Shown here one piece after another: positions 49,166-61,616 of a DNA stretch of 64,000 nucleotides. How positions within the stretch are numbered: position 1 is the stretch's first letter; each line of letters begins with the position of its first letter. Where the stretch lies: NCBI GenBank assembly GCA_963970005.1, contig CAXAMN010021618.1, forward strand, positions 409,045 through 473,044, read 5' to 3'. The stretch is from Durusdinium trenchii (Eukaryota; Sar; Dinophyceae; Suessiales; Symbiodiniaceae). A program made the translations under genes and the position numbers. The notes below the pieces were generated by a model. It saw only the letters and a list, made by a program, of their open reading frames with translations, had not been told where the DNA came from and did no database searches.

Positions 49166-49414
49166 CAAAGAGATCCAGAAAAGGCAAGGGAAAAAGCGCT
49201 TTTCGTTTCGTCCCCCTTTTTTCGACACCCACGGTCAGTGCTTGATGCCTACTCAGTCTCGGAGGTGTGGCTCGGCTTAAGTAGGTCAAGCAGAGCGGCT
49301 CCCACCACCCAGGGTGTGGCCGGGTGGCTGGGACCGACTTTTCACTGGTAGGGGTACCGTGATCTGACTGTTGAGGTGTCATGACTAGTTGAGTTTATCA
49401 AATTCTGCATCTTT
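49166..49414 (+). repeat. split direct repeat B2, right end of the retrotransposon
   Basis: Second copy of B1 to 49407, then CATCTTT as found before A2. It lacks about 39 bases present between B1 and A2. Confidence 0.9.
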
Positions 49415-50370
49415 ATATATATTGCGTTATCTATATTGTATGTCAGCCGCTACACGTGCCCAAACATCCATGCAAGGATTCCTTCAAACAAAGTGTGTTC
49501 GTCAATGTTAAGCAGAATTGTTTGCAGGAGCTAGTTGCAAACAAGCAACGACGTGACAAGAAGTGTTACAAGTAGAAGTGTTACAGAACCTCCTTGAATC
49601 AAAGCATTGCTCGAGATATGTGTTGTGTGTTGAGCATCGGTTCTTGGAACACAGGCGGTGTATTGAATAGTGTAGACCAACACTAAGGTTGTTAGAGCAA
49701 TGCATAAATCCTACCAATTTTCTGTGGAACATTTTTGTGCAAAAGGTAACTGTCACACCAACTGTTTGCTCCAACTGCTGCTTCCAGCCTACACGGCGTG
49801 TTCAACATGCATTTTGTGCTAGCAAACCGCAGCGGCAACTATTAAAGAATAAAACGCTCTTTTGTGTTTGCCTTCCATGTGATTTGTTGAATTGACAGAT
49901 GACGAGTTGTGTCACGATTGGCAGGTGCAGGAATGAACGAGGGGGTTTATTCATGAACATGTCACACGTCCTGCGAATAAGGCATTGAACAAACTCTTGA
50001 ATAGATGATGTCGCACAAAATTGCGCATATATAACTATATATATATATATTATGTTATATTGTGTATTAAAGTTTATATGCGTCTTTAAGTCTTGTGGAT
50101 TTGGCGCAGCACCCAGAGCCGCCGACTGTTTCATTTTCCCCACCCTCTACGCCAATACCTATCAAATGAGAGGTTCCTCATCTTCGCTTGCCAAACTGGG
50201 TGCTTGCAAGTTGCATCAGTAAGCCAAACGAGAAGTCAAAGCTGACACAAGCAGAAGGGGAACTCAAGCGTCATGGAGTGACGTGGTGTGGCACAATGCC
50301 ATTGTGTACAGTTTGACGGTCAGCGAGGGCGCCATTGTTGCCCATCTGACTCGAGAGGACATGTGAACAA
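49415..50370. other. flank right of the retrotransposon, nothing recognised
   Basis: TA runs at 50035-50055. A frame near 50320 reads SEGAIVAHLTRED, resembling the APIVAHLTREEK seen at 58.4 kb, but no gene could be built. Confidence 0.35.
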
Positions 50371-51247
50371 GTGTCATTTTGGTGGCCTAGGGGATTTAGA
50401 TGTGCCCAGTCATCGGCTGTTTTAGGACCTCAACAGACCTTCAGGTTGGCTGTTGGGATGATTTTCTTGAGGTGTTCAGCCGTGCCCAATGGGGCCAAAA
50501 CAACCACAAATGACCATTTTCACCCCTTCGAGGGAGGGGCCACTAGCCATTTTGGCAGACAACACCTCAGGAATCACATTTTGTCATGGCGGAGTCTGCA
50601 CGCCGCTTTCAATTTGCTGCGAGCTGTCGTTTCAGAATGCTTGTTCCAGAGCAATGGACAACCAGCTTGTTACGGATCTATGCTTGTGCTCGGGAAACAC
50701 CGCTGGCACTCAACATCGTAGCACAGCGGCATGCAGGTGTAGACAAGCTATGTAGCCATGGCTCTTTCGGTTTTGAGTCAATTGGACCCGCGCGAAGAAA
50801 ATCTGAGAAAGCTTCATTCGCCTTTGCACAGTAGGAGCGACTTGCTGCAGTTTGGCCGCATATGTTACCACATGTAATTAGCAAAGGCAGGGCAGGGCGG
50901 GCCACCCAACTGTCAACAAACTCAGATTTGTGTGGACTGATTTTGAGAGCTGCAAACAAGCTTATCACGATGGTTGGGAGTCTTCAGTGGCATGGATTGG
51001 ACTAAGCCCAGTTCTGTGTTGCTGATGTTGCTGTGGTCATGGATGACACACACATGTTTAGTGCAGAGGGCAAAATGAGCCACACCAGCATATTTGGCCC
51101 GATGCGGAGGACATGGAAGCAGCGGGGAACTGCATAGGAGACTTGCAGAACCGCTACAGCCTTGTCCTGGGAAGGCCGTTGGCAAAGAACGAGCCTCGCT
51201 ACCGCAAGCTGGCAGCCTTTTCAGACTCTTGCTATAATCTCCAGTGA
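50371..51247 (+). CDS. weak exon candidates of an unidentified gene
   Basis: Possible exons: about 50583-50680 (SLHAAFNLLRAVVSECLFQS), 50760-50850 (ALSVLSQLDPREENLRKLHS) and a possible last exon 51103-51247 (DAEDMEAAGNCIGDLQNRYS then LAKNEPRYRKLAAFSDSCYN and TGA). No domain was recognised and joins are unproven. Confidence 0.28.
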
Positions 51248-51756
51248 GCGCAATGTTACCCGTACACCACGGGCCTTTCTGGGTGCAGTGCCACTTTGCT
51301 ATGATATTATCACATTATGAACTCGATGGATGGTTTCATGCTTGCCTGAGCTCCTGAACGTTTAAGAAATCTTCGGCCAGTGAAAGCATGTGAAAGCAAA
51401 GATGCTTTTGTTGGAGGTCGACACCACTGCCCCTTGTAGTCCGTACTAGTAACAAGATATAACAACATCCACCCGTCAAGATACTGACTATTCCAAATAC
51501 GTGCGAAATGGGAGGAAACGTGTGGAAACGTGAGAGGAAGTCTGCGCAGGGAATCGTGAGGTTGCGAGTTGAGGTGAATGTCGCTGTCGGGATTGGCGTG
51601 TGAAGGGGCTGGAGATGGTTGGAGTCGCGAAACTGCTTGGCAGGGCTGCTTGATGTGTGCTTCGATGGGGGTTCCCACTTGACTTTTGGAGCAAGTCTCA
51701 TGCAAAGCGCTGTGACGGCTGACTATTGGAGACCTTCGTCGTAGTGCCCCACAGGC

Positions 51757-52037
51757 CCACAAGAGTGTCCAACAAGAGCGTCCTACAAGAGAGACTTTCC
51801 CGCAAGAGTGTCCCAAACAAGTACGAGTGAGTGTCGTACAAGAGTGTCCCACAAGAGTGCCGCGCAAGAGTCTTCCACAAGAGTCTCCCACAATGACCTA
51901 CAAGAGTGTCCCACAAGAGTGTCCTACAAAAGTGACATACCAGAGTGTCGGGCAAGAGTGTGCCACAAGAGCGTCCTACAGTCCTACAAGGGTGCCACAC
52001 AAGAGTCTCCCAAAAGAGTGGCCAAGAGTGAACTTGA
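51757..52037 (+). repeat. 13-bp minisatellite, unit CACAAGAGTGTCC
   Basis: About twenty imperfect units, many spaced exactly 13 bases apart (CACAAGAGTGTCC, TACAAGAGTGTCC, CACAAGAGTCTCC). Open frames on both strands here are by-products of the array. Confidence 0.85.
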
Positions 52038-52800
52038 CCAAAAGTGCATGATGTTGCAATGTTGTTTGGAGACCTCACTGAACACCGAGCACTAGAGCCC
52101 GCCTGACAATCTAAGTGTTCATTCTGCTCTTAATCTAGTTGGGGGATTGTGGGAACTGATTCCGATCTGTGTTCTACATGTATTTTCCATATGCTTTGGA
52201 CTGATACCGTTGCCCATTCAACTGCCAGGATAGAAGTTGTGGCCAAACAGCCCGTGAGAGGGTATCAGATTTCGTCCGTTCAAAAAGTCGAACGGGCAGC
52301 TGGGACCTGTGTGGTTGGGTGGGACTAGGAAAGGTGCCTTCTTTTGACCACCTCCAGCTCCAAAAGAAAACCGGAGTTGCAACGCCCAGCCTCATATTCG
52401 GTCGTGGAAAGCCCAACCTCACATTCGGTCGTGGAAAGGCAAACATTTGCCAGATATATTGCCGATGCTTTGCCAAAGATCAGCATTTGCGGCTAATTTT
52501 TTTGACCCGATTTCCACTCAAAGCCTAATTGTTCTCACGAACGATGCAAACCGTTTTGCTTGTAGATGGGTCCTGTGATGTCCTTTGAAAGACAACCGGC
52601 TAAATCCGGTTTATACAGGCCGCTTGTGGGGCCTCTTTCCAGCTTCGGAGCGGGGAAGTGGCCTAATTCCAGTGAATGGCCAAGAGACTTCCAATGATTC
52701 CAATGATTGTGGAAATGGAGCTCGGCCGCCTTCATTGCAAACCGGCTGCTTTCCGCTTTTGGCTATGTTGTTTGCAGCTGTGATTTGGGTTGTGCCAAGG
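52038..52800. other. no gene recognised
   Basis: Contains a short direct repeat: CCAACCTCACATTCGGTCGTGG (52411-52432) echoes GCCTCATATTCGGTCGTGG (52389-52407). No confident exon. Confidence 0.4.
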
Positions 52801-55590
52801 CAGGCACCGCACAAAGCAAATTATGACGGGGAGACACCCCTGCTTTGCGCTGTGCAGAAGGGCCGCCGCTGGCCTCAGGGGCAGAGGATCAACGAAAATG
52901 AAGGACAGTATTAGACATTGATAGTCCTCTCAACGGAGTCCTTTAATGATACACTTCTCAGTGGGTCACCTTCGCTGTGAAGCCATCTCCCAAGGTGAGA
53001 TGTCCGCGTCACTGGTTTCTACATATCTTAGGTCGGAGCATCCTGAAAGCCCTCCTCTCCCACCGTGCTGGTGCTGCCAGAACCTCAGCCTCAGTTCTTA
53101 CCTTCTTAATTTTCTTATTTTGCATGTCACATACACAAGGCAGCTACCTACCCAATATGCCAAGCTCAATGCCAGTGGGTAGTAGATTGAACAGTTGATG
53201 CGTATTGATGCAATGCGCAGCCACATGCGCCTGTAAAAGCCGGATGTGGAGGAACTTGGCCAAAATTGAGTTGCATTGCTTCGCACTTCGGGATAATGCC
53301 AACATGTGCACCAGACAAAATATACCAAAGCATTTTTGCAAAAGAAGGGTCGGGCTCGGGCTGTTTGGTTGCAGTCACCAGCGGCCTTTCCGACCAAAAC
53401 TACATTGAAGCCCATATTGTAGCAAAGACCAGGGTTTGGGGATTGTTACATCTCTTGCGTAGTTCAGGGCGTTAAGTTCATGTCAATGTAACACGCACGA
53501 GGAGAAAAGGAACAACAAAACAGTTGCAAAGTGAACGGAGTTGAAAGGGAAATGAACAGATTTGAAGTGTTTGTCCCAGAGTTGATTGTTCAGCAGGCAG
53601 TTCAGTTTGTAATTGCAGCCTAGCTAGTCAACAAGAAATGTGCGCATGCATAAGGTTAAGTTATTGCAACCACTGATCTCTTCAACTTGGAAAGGTGATG
53701 TGATAATTGTATGGCGGCAAGTTCAAGTTGTAATCTTGCACCGCACTAATCAGCCGCAGTTGAAAAACTGTACCGATGGCTTTTTTGAGGGAGGAAGCAT
53801 CGGCTTACGTGGAGATCAAACTACACGNNNNNNNNNNCATGCTGCGGTTTTTTCATGGTCTTTGGAGAGCTTTATCTAAGGTGTTGAGGCTTCTTCTCAA
53901 AAGCCCGGGGGGGCTCAGCGATGCTGGCTGAGAACATCTTGTCCAAATTGAATTGCGGTGGCATGTTTCTAGACAATTGGACATGTGTATGTGCCATTCG
54001 GTTGCAATGAGTCAAAGGTGATGCTGGTTCGCTTTCTCCTGTGTTGACCTCTTGCACCCCTTTTGACGCTTACCGGGTATCACATTTGCGCTGAACAAGG
54101 TGTCTCCCATGTCGAATAGAGATGGAGATATAGACTTCAACGAACCCTGACATTTGTGAGGCAATGCAAGAAATGATGCTCCAAACGGCGCTGGCGAGAC
54201 ACCGTTGCTGTGTGCAGCGAAGCAAGGCCATGTTGAGGCCAAGTCATTCTCAGGAAAGTGCAAGGTCTACGATTGGTGCTTGCAGTCCTTTTTGTTTGAT
54301 TTCTTACGTCTCCCTGTTTGCGCTCAAATCCGTGAGGTGGCAAAATTGCTTCTCAGCAACCAGGCGGCCCTCCTGCGCTTGCGGCCTGAAAAAGTCCTCA
54401 CGATTTCTGGCATCGCACTATTAGAGAAACAGGCAGATAGGAGGACCCCAAATGCCGGATATGCGTATACTGAAGGGAGACAAGTATACTGGGCCCATGC
54501 CCCAATAAATTAGTATGTATCTCCCCCGAACCCAAACTGGGCAGGCGGAAAGCATTGACATGGCAGATCGAGATGGCAACTACCTCAGAGTTCGGATTTC
54601 ACAGCACTTCCAGCCCTTTTCAGAATGCCGCGCACAATTGCAAGAGTAGTGTGTGTGTGTGTGTGAGCCGTGGCTGCAAATGAGATCAAACAGCATACTG
54701 TGAAATGGGCCCATAAGTCTTCGATCCTGGTAATTGGATGGAAGCAAGCTTGCCAACGGCTGTTTAACGGCTGTTTGTCTCTGTAGCAATCACTCAAAAG
54801 CATGCAGATCAGAACTTCAAAGCAATTTTGACCTGAAGTCAGGCAATACACCATTGATTATGGCTGCTCAGTTTGGCTTTGCCGAAGCCTTGAGGCCTCA
54901 TGAGGAAGATGGGAGGTTGAAGTTCAATTTTGGAGAGGGCATGCAAATATGTTTAGTGTTCCAGACAGCCCGTGATTATTTGTCAATGTTTTAACTACAG
55001 TATATTGTAAAAAATAAACAAAAATGTGATATTATATAATCCTGTAATATTATGTAAACATATATCAGTGACTATAACTATAAGGGCCCTAGTCACTATA
55101 AGCTGATATATTTTATATAGTTTGCAATTATATAAATTATATATAGAGTCCCTATAGGGGCATTCCTGTGCCCAGACTCCTGGTGAGCCGGAGTGCTTCA
55201 GTCGATCTGGCCAACAAGGCGGGTTGAGCTCCTGTCCTGGTGTTTCAGCCTCCTTCGGCAGTTCCCTTTTAAGCCTAGTCCACACTTCTAAACCTTCAAG
55301 GGCCACATGCCTGAGATGTAAAGCCAATTTGAAGCCACATACACTGTAATTGTGCCAAAAGACAGCCTGGGCGGCTGCTATATTTGCTCACGGGCAGGCG
55401 CAAGAGACGGCGTTGCTTCTGGCGTCTCAGGAGGGCTTCTCGGAGGCCTTGCCAGAGCTGGAGGGGTCATTTGAAAGCTTTTCGCTCACTCCAATCAAGA
55501 GGGGAGGGGGCCACATCGATCCTAAAGAAGAGCTGCAGGACTGGTTGTTCTTGATGAGGTTGAGAACTGCCATGCAGGGAGTGTAGACGG
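52801..55590 (+). CDS. ankyrin-repeat protein gene 2, exon fragments
   Basis: Four exon-like stretches carry the ankyrin TPLL-AA motif: about 52824-52866 (DGETPLLCAVQKGR), 54180-54245 (GAGETPLLCAAKQGHVEAKS), 54832-54895 (KSGNTPLIMAAQFGFAEALR) and 55392-55455 (AQETALLLASQEGFSEALPE). A further VAKLLLSN at 54340 fits the end of a repeat. Exons are one repeat or less long and separated by AT-rich or microsatellite introns, the same style as the gene at 19.5 kb. The last frame ends at a stop at 55584-55586. A scaffold gap lies inside the gene. Joins and start are unresolved. Confidence 0.48.
53828..53837. other. assembly gap (10 N)
   Basis: Ten consecutive N, probably a scaffolding join of unknown true size. 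Confidence 0.98.
55000..55150. repeat. AT-rich tract with TATA runs
   Basis: A strongly AT-rich stretch of ATATAAT/TATATAG words, presumably intronic. Confidence 0.5.
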
Positions 55591-56329
55591 AATCGCTTGA
55601 TGGCTCGCAAGTACAACATGTCAATCAGATTACTGTATGTAGTAATGGCATTAAAATGAAACAGGTAGCTCCAGGTAGGTGTCTTGTGCTTCTGGATGAG
55701 AGAAAGGTCGATCATTACTGCTAATCATATCTAGAATTATCTAGATAAGCTGTCTTGGAAAGAAGGGGCGAGGAGGTGGAACGTGTTCCATGAATCAAGA
55801 AAAGTGAAGGTTCTTATGGTCCTATGGTAATTACTACGGTGAAAGCACACAAGCCTCGGTTGATTTGTGATTGGATGCACCAGACGGGCAGATGAGGGCA
55901 GATTCACACCAGCCAAGATGTCTCCCTGCCACGTGACAGGTTGTAACGATTCTCTTGGAGAATGGGCTTCTTGGCGTTGCGTTTTTTTTCTTCTCATGGA
56001 GGCGGTAGGGGTTTCACATGGTAGTCAATGTGGACCAGAGGGAAGGCTCGGGCATGAACCGCCTTTTAAGGTCAAAAGCCGTCAACAAGGCAGCTGCAGA
56101 TGGCGACGGGCTTGGCCTTGGGTCATACCGTTTCTTTGTTGTTTGTTGAGCGATGGGCGATGGCTAGTTGCACATTTGTCAAGCCATTGCGCTGCCACAA
56201 GCCTTAGCTGATGATTTACTGTAAGACTTCTTTGACTGATCAAATTTCGCCGTGTGGCGCATCGGCTCCAGGGTGGGCAGGAATTGCATGGAATTGCTCC
56301 GGGCAGCCACTCTACGTTTGTTTTGAGGT
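55591..56329. other. intergenic, nothing recognised
   Basis: No confident exon, repeat or RNA gene. An open + frame leads into the next exon from about 56211. Confidence 0.35.
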
Positions 56330-57225
56330 ATCATCAGCCTCCACAGGACAGCACAAAACTGTAGAGCGCACTACCAGATACAAAAAGAAGCATTTGGAGA
56401 ATCGACCGGCTCCGCTTGGCGCCATGCCTTTGCCTGTGAAAAGCAAGTCAGCAACTGCCTGGAACCAGACCAAAACAGAGGAACTACTCCAAGAGTGTGC
56501 CGACGACACTGTATGGAGGAAGCCCCCGCATCACACACAGAGTGCTGATTCTGACTCAGACTCTGACTCTGCACTAGGTGGAACAACGAGTTCATCAGAA
56601 GAAGGAGATAGTGCATGCGCTGTCAGCCCTGACGTGCCTATCCTCATAAATCCGAATGATCCTTTGTCAACGCCTGATCATTTGCTTCTGAGCCGAGCCA
56701 ATTCTCAAACTCAGTATGATCAGCAGCGGCTTCTCGACAGCCTTGCTTCTTTTAGAGATACGTTGGTTGCAAACCATGCGGCAAGCCTATCAATGCTTGA
56801 TCAAGAGCTGGAGAAGGTGAAACACAGCATGGCTATGGTGGCTGCCACGGCATCTACGTCTCTCCTCGTCCCAGGGAAATCAACTTCGAAGTCCAGCGCA
56901 GGAAGGGAAGTGCGAGTCAAGCTGCCTGGAGCCCTGGGCACCAGCGATGATTTCTCAGGCACTGAGTTTGTTAGAAAGTCAGCTGTTTGGGCCCTGGGCA
57001 AATGTGGTGACGTCTTCCTTCCATCTGGCTTTTTCAAAGGATTCATTGCTTTCCGCAGAGCATCTGAAGCGGAAGCCTTGTCAGCACGCTTCCAAAAACA
57101 AACACGAACTGGAGACAGACCTATTTTTGCTTGCACAACTTGCCTAACTGCTGGAAGTCCACAACTGTTCATTTCTGTGGCTTTGGCTGCTGCGAGTTGC
57201 ACAGATTCAGACATCGGAAAGGTGT
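56330..57225 (+). CDS. Ser-rich protein exon with coiled coil, unidentified
   Basis: A long open stretch with protein-like composition: LENRPAPLGAMPLPVKSKSA, an acidic Ser-Asp tract (SADSDSDSDSALGG), then a helical segment LLDSLASFRDTLVANHAASL and SMLDQELEKVKHSMAMVAAT, and a basic Ser-rich part. No domain recognised. It may be the cytosolic N-terminus of the ion channel that follows on the same strand, or a separate gene. Real exon ends are unknown. Confidence 0.4.
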
Positions 57226-58214
57226 GTATATTGTTAATATTTACATATATTTACAATGTATTCATTCTACCCTGGATTTTCCAGGGTCGGACATTAAAGT
57301 TACCTGAGATCTTTTGTTGGACGTTTTGTCATTTGATGAACATGTCCCAAAACGAGGAGTTGTCGAGATGTAACTCGATGTAACAGACCTGTCATGACCT
57401 GTCAATTGGTTTCCTACATTTGCGTGTTCAACATTCCATGCAGAAAGAGGATTACATCTACATTCATAGTGAGTTTGTCAACTACTCCATATATTCTGTC
57501 TTTGCAGAACTTCGCAGGACTCAAGCACTCCCAAATGATGTTTTTTTTGAAAAGTAGATTACTGTAATTGCACCCTCAATTACAATAACTAATTGACATC
57601 CCCATGCTGCAAGCTTGCGTGGACTCAAATTGACTCGATCCATTTTCGCAATGCTTTTCATCGGCCCCCACTGGCACGCGGGTGCAGCTGAAGCTGACAT
57701 ATGGGCAATTATGTGCATTTATGTAGGTATGATATACATATATGATCATATATGTCACATGTCTATACATATTATAAAACATGTACTGTATGTGTTGTTT
57801 CCTCCTTCGTTAATCCATAGCTTTTTCCAACTCTGTGCCACGCAGCCAAAGACACGTCAAAGGCCTAGATTCTTAGATACTGGTCACCCTTGATTGAAAT
57901 ACTTATGTTCATGCTATTTTGTGAAACGCTGCTCAAGACATTCCATAGTGTTTGACAAGGTACGCCAATACCTACCAACATTCACATCTCGCAATGCCTC
58001 AAAAGTCACACAATCACAAACATGTTTGTGCAGTGTGCGCACCTCAGAGCTGCGATATGTGTTATTGGATTCCGCAAGCTTCAATGTGTCAAGATCGTTT
58101 ATTTTGTGTTTCTATGTGTTTCTGGGTTTTTAGTCGCTTTTTAGGCCTAGATTGTTATCTAGACCGTCTAGACCCTTTTTTCTCCTCTCATGATCCCAAG
58201 GGAGAATTCTGCAG

Positions 58215-60100
58215 CATTGTGCAGGCGTGGACAAGAAAGGGGACGAAGCTCCCTTCGCTCACTTTCAATCGTTGGAGAAGAGTCGAAAGAGACGTCTCTC
58301 GTGGATTCCCAAGACAGGGGGAAGCTTTGAGGGCGTTGGCTCTGGCAATTTGCCAGGTTTCGGCCATGATTTGCATGTTGACACTATTGAAGAAGAGCTA
58401 CCATCGGCCCCTATTGTGGCTCACTTGACCCGAGAAGAGAAATCAAAAGCCAAGAAGGAAGCTGAAGACTATCAGGAAGCAGGAATGTGTCTTGGCATGC
58501 AACCGCCTTCGTCTCCTTTTGCATTCCTATATATATATATACATTTGTACTACATGATATAGTTATATAGGCATAGGCCATTCCTTTGAACGTATCTGAA
58601 CGTCCATGTCAGCATCCGATTGGACCATGCTAGAGCCCTCTTTGAAAGATTTTTAGCCGAGGTTGTCACATTTCAATGCTGACCTCGCAAAGGAGCAAAT
58701 CCGGAAAAAGGCTGCAGAGGAATTTGAGATGCCTAGCGAGGTGCTGAAGAGCGATGGAATTCTAGCAAAAATCGCCAAGCATCATGTGTTTGGATCGACC
58801 ACCATGGTGGTGATTTTTCTAAATGCCATTTGGATTTCTATTGACATCGAGTTCAACAACGCGCCGGTGCTCAGTGAAGCAGATGCCATTTTCATCGTTG
58901 TTGAGAATCTATTTTGCAGTTATTTTACCGCGGAGCTTCTTATACGATTCGGCAGCTACAAGCGCACATGCACGGCAATGAAAGATCTTTGGTGTCTCAC
59001 CTGAAGACAGCTTTTGATAGTGTTGTTCATTATTATGGTGTTCATCGACAAGTTATAAGATTTGTAGGTATATATCAAGCCTCAAGGCCAAGGGAACTAG
59101 ATTCCAACAGACTGGTTGTATATATTATATAATTACTATTATTGGATATTTTCTTTCATGTCGAATTTGGCCTGTGGCATGCCGCATGCAAGACTGTTCG
59201 CCATCAAGTTCCGTGGTAGTGTTTTTTCCATGCAGGTTTCTATTTGACTTGATGCTCGTGGCGTTGATGATCTTTGAGACTTGGGCAATGCCAATCTATT
59301 ATGCCGCCAGCGGAGGTGGCTCTGGCCTAGCGAGCGGCACCAGCGTTCTACGCATCTTCCGCATCATGCGAGTGCTGCGCACAGCACGTATGGCACGTTT
59401 GGTTCGCCTCATGCCGGAGCTCATGAGCCTCGGATGAGCTTGTTTGGGCCCCCAACCGTTCCGTGTCATGGTTAACGCCACGTTGATCTCTTTGAAATGA
59501 ACTGAACATATCCCGAGCTGGCATAATTGAGCAGAACATGATGAACATGTCAGAAGTATATAATACAATTTCTTAGCCCAACCGAATTAGAGCGAAAAGG
59601 TGCAAACCTTTTTCCAGCTAAAGTTGCCCTCACTCAGGGTGGGGGCAGGTCCCAGCGAAGGGAATCTAGAGTGTGGCTTTTTGGATCTTTTTGGCGCGGT
59701 CCATGGCTGTATAACCGGCTATGTGTTGCCCATTTGACATCAGCATGCCCTCCATTTTGCAATGGTTACCAGAAGGCCTGACAACTAAGGATCCTGATTA
59801 AGGGAATGATGGTCGCTTGCCGCTCGGTCTTTTTCACATTGGTGATTTGGCAGCAGAAAGAATGTGGTGCCCTTGCTATACGGATTACTACGCTGAACTG
59901 AAGTTAGGGGGAGAGGAAAGAATTCCAAGTTGCAAGCGCTGTTTTGACGAGTTGGGCATGATCCAAGGTCCTCCTCCTTCTCATCACGTACGTGTTCAGT
60001 GTAGCATTTATGACATTTGGCCGAGACAGTGAGATTGGAGATAAGTACTTTGGGTCAATGGGCGATGCAGTCATCAACCTGATCATGAGGCTCATATTTT
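58215..60100 (+). CDS. voltage-gated cation channel, S1-S4 and pore exons
   Basis: A four-helix voltage sensor plus pore of the Nav/Cav-like class. An N-terminal exon (about 58384-58470) reads PIVAHLTREEKSKAKKEAED. Exon 58655-58991 has S1 (STTMVVIFLNAIWISIDIEF) and S2 (AIFIVVENLFCSYFTAELLI), ends KDLW and joins 59236 via a GT donor to FLFDLMLVALMIFETWAMPI (S3). S4 is LRIFRIMRVLRTARMARLVR with Arg at every third position, a typical gating charge ladder. The exon ends near 59428 inside PELM. An exon from about 59968 reads LLLITYVFSVAFMTFGRDSE then KYFGSMGDAVINLIMRLIF, matching the end of S5 and the pore region. The S4-S5 linker exon and S6 were not found. One domain is seen, so it may be a single-domain channel or one repeat of a larger one. 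Confidence 0.72.
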
Positions 60101-61616
60101 CAGACCAGGCCTGGCAAGCTGAGCCGGCAAGTGCAGAAACATGCATCAAAGGACAGGCGTCAGTTAGGCCATTTCTACGCGTAGGCAGTGCCGGTACTAT
60201 AACTCTTTTTGACAGGTGTGAGCGTACCATAAGGCGACAATGTTCCAAAGTTGAGATGAAATGTTGGAGGAGTTGTAACACAACTTCTCCATACAAGCAA
60301 TGACTGATTTTCTCTCCACGTGTCTCGAACCTCGAACTTTCACAGGTCCTCGAAGCCGATGCCCATATCCCACATCCATTTCAATCGCGTGTCAGACCCG
60401 GGGCATTCTCTTCTCGATGGCAACGCGGTCGCCGACTTAAAAGGTCTGGACTTTGGAAAGTGGGCGACCACGTTGCGTGATGCGAACGTTATACCCCATT
60501 GTTTCATTGTAGTGCAGCGCGCAAGAATCCACCATTGTGCAGTTGCATAATACGCATTCAGCCAGTCACTAATCATCACTCATTGAGTTGGAGCATGCAG
60601 TGGGCACCTGACCTAAGCCTACAGCGAGATCGAACTGCACAGCATATTATTCGGGCCCCGGGCCTAAAGACAGCGAAGGTTCAATCGTCAGTCCTGAAAG
60701 TAGGTTGCATGACGCTTTGCATGAGGACAATGTAGAGCCTCCCAATGAACCACGGCCTAAGCCAAGCCACACTTTGCCTGAGCCACATGATCCACTGAGA
60801 CGGATTCGTGGCCAAGCCTCAGGGCCCTTGGAGCTTGGTGGCGCCCAGCGAAGCAGAATAGTTCCCAACTGCCAAAGATGCCGTGCTGGGACGATGTTGA
60901 ATGAAGCTGGGTCCCTCAGTTCGGAAAGCCAACGTAACCAGGGTGTGCAGGAACGTGTTTGCCAGGAAGCGGCCTGCACCCCTTTGAAAGATTCAGCAAT
61001 CATGAGGTATGGCAAGTGGGCTCGTGACAGATGAGTTGATTCGCCTTCAGTTTGTGCTGAACGGTTGACCTATGAATGGGCACAAGTTGTGCGCAAGCAC
61101 TAAAATACTTGACCACCCCCCCATGCACTACGGCCGTCAGGCGAACGCGCTCATCTCCAGCATACCATTCCACTGCGATCAGCATCATGGCCAATCAGTC
61201 TTGCCCGAATTCCACCTGTGCTGGCTTCGATGCCGCAAGGATGGTTGCCTTGAAGCTGTGTGGGGGGCATTCTTTGAGCTTCGTCTGCTGGACAACCCGC
61301 CCTGGTCAGATCTCACACACCTGCAGTCAGCTTCCGAGGCAGGCGCCCATCAATCTCGGATCGAGATGGGATGCTGTAGTCTCCGTGATCGCACACTGAC
61401 GTGCTGCAGACCAGGCTTGTGCCATGACATGTCCAATGAGTCCACGTGTAAAGGGCCAATAAAGACGGGGCACTTGCACCGTGTTGATCTACCCAGCAGT
61501 TGCTGCTTTGCAAGAAACGTCAAGGCAGAAACGCAGACGTCCCGCCACCACGCTGCAGTCTCCAAACCTCCACCATTGCCACCGTCAGCGGCGTTGCTTG
61601 ATGCAAGGGCTTCTTT
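60101..61616. other. unassigned; open frames at 60705-61034 and 61072-61713
   Basis: A 109-codon + frame reads NEPRPKPSHTLPEPHDPLRR and RRIRGQASGPLELGGAQRSR, and a 213-codon + frame follows at 61072. Neither shows a domain. A channel C-terminus or an unrelated gene could lie here, but nothing supports a call. Confidence 0.3.

Larger units (their letters stand above)
34382..49414 (+). mobile_element. DIRS/PAT-like tyrosine-recombinase retrotransposon with embedded DNA methyltransferase
   Basis: Order: A1 repeat, two Gag-like ORFs, Pol (RT, RNase H, C5 methyltransferase), tyrosine recombinase, B1, A2, B2. The split direct repeats A1...B1-A2-B2 and the recombinase in place of a DDE integrase define the PAT/Kangaroo type of DIRS elements. 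Without the DNA transposon nested at 38046-45216 it is about 7.9 kb. Apart from that insertion the frames are open, so it inserted fairly recently. It starts about 140 bases after the stop of the second PurM. Retrotransposons with captured cytosine methyltransferases are published for Symbiodinium. Confidence 0.88.

Noticed and set aside
49085-49351. Small + strand open frame after the recombinase
   Set aside because: It is the copy of the recombinase tail inside repeat B2, not a separate gene.
50532-50545. TAGCCATTTTGGC, 13 bases matching the dinoflagellate spliced leader core
   Set aside because: The flanks do not match the leader (AGACA instead of TCAAG after it), and no gene start follows. 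Probably chance.
51310-51891. Minus-strand frame of nearly 200 codons with Cys/Gly/Leu repeats
   Set aside because: Its repeats are the 13-base minisatellite; the rest shows no domain.
51757-52037. Regular repeats as a possible CRISPR array
   Set aside because: Units are 13 bases with no unique spacers, and the context is eukaryotic.
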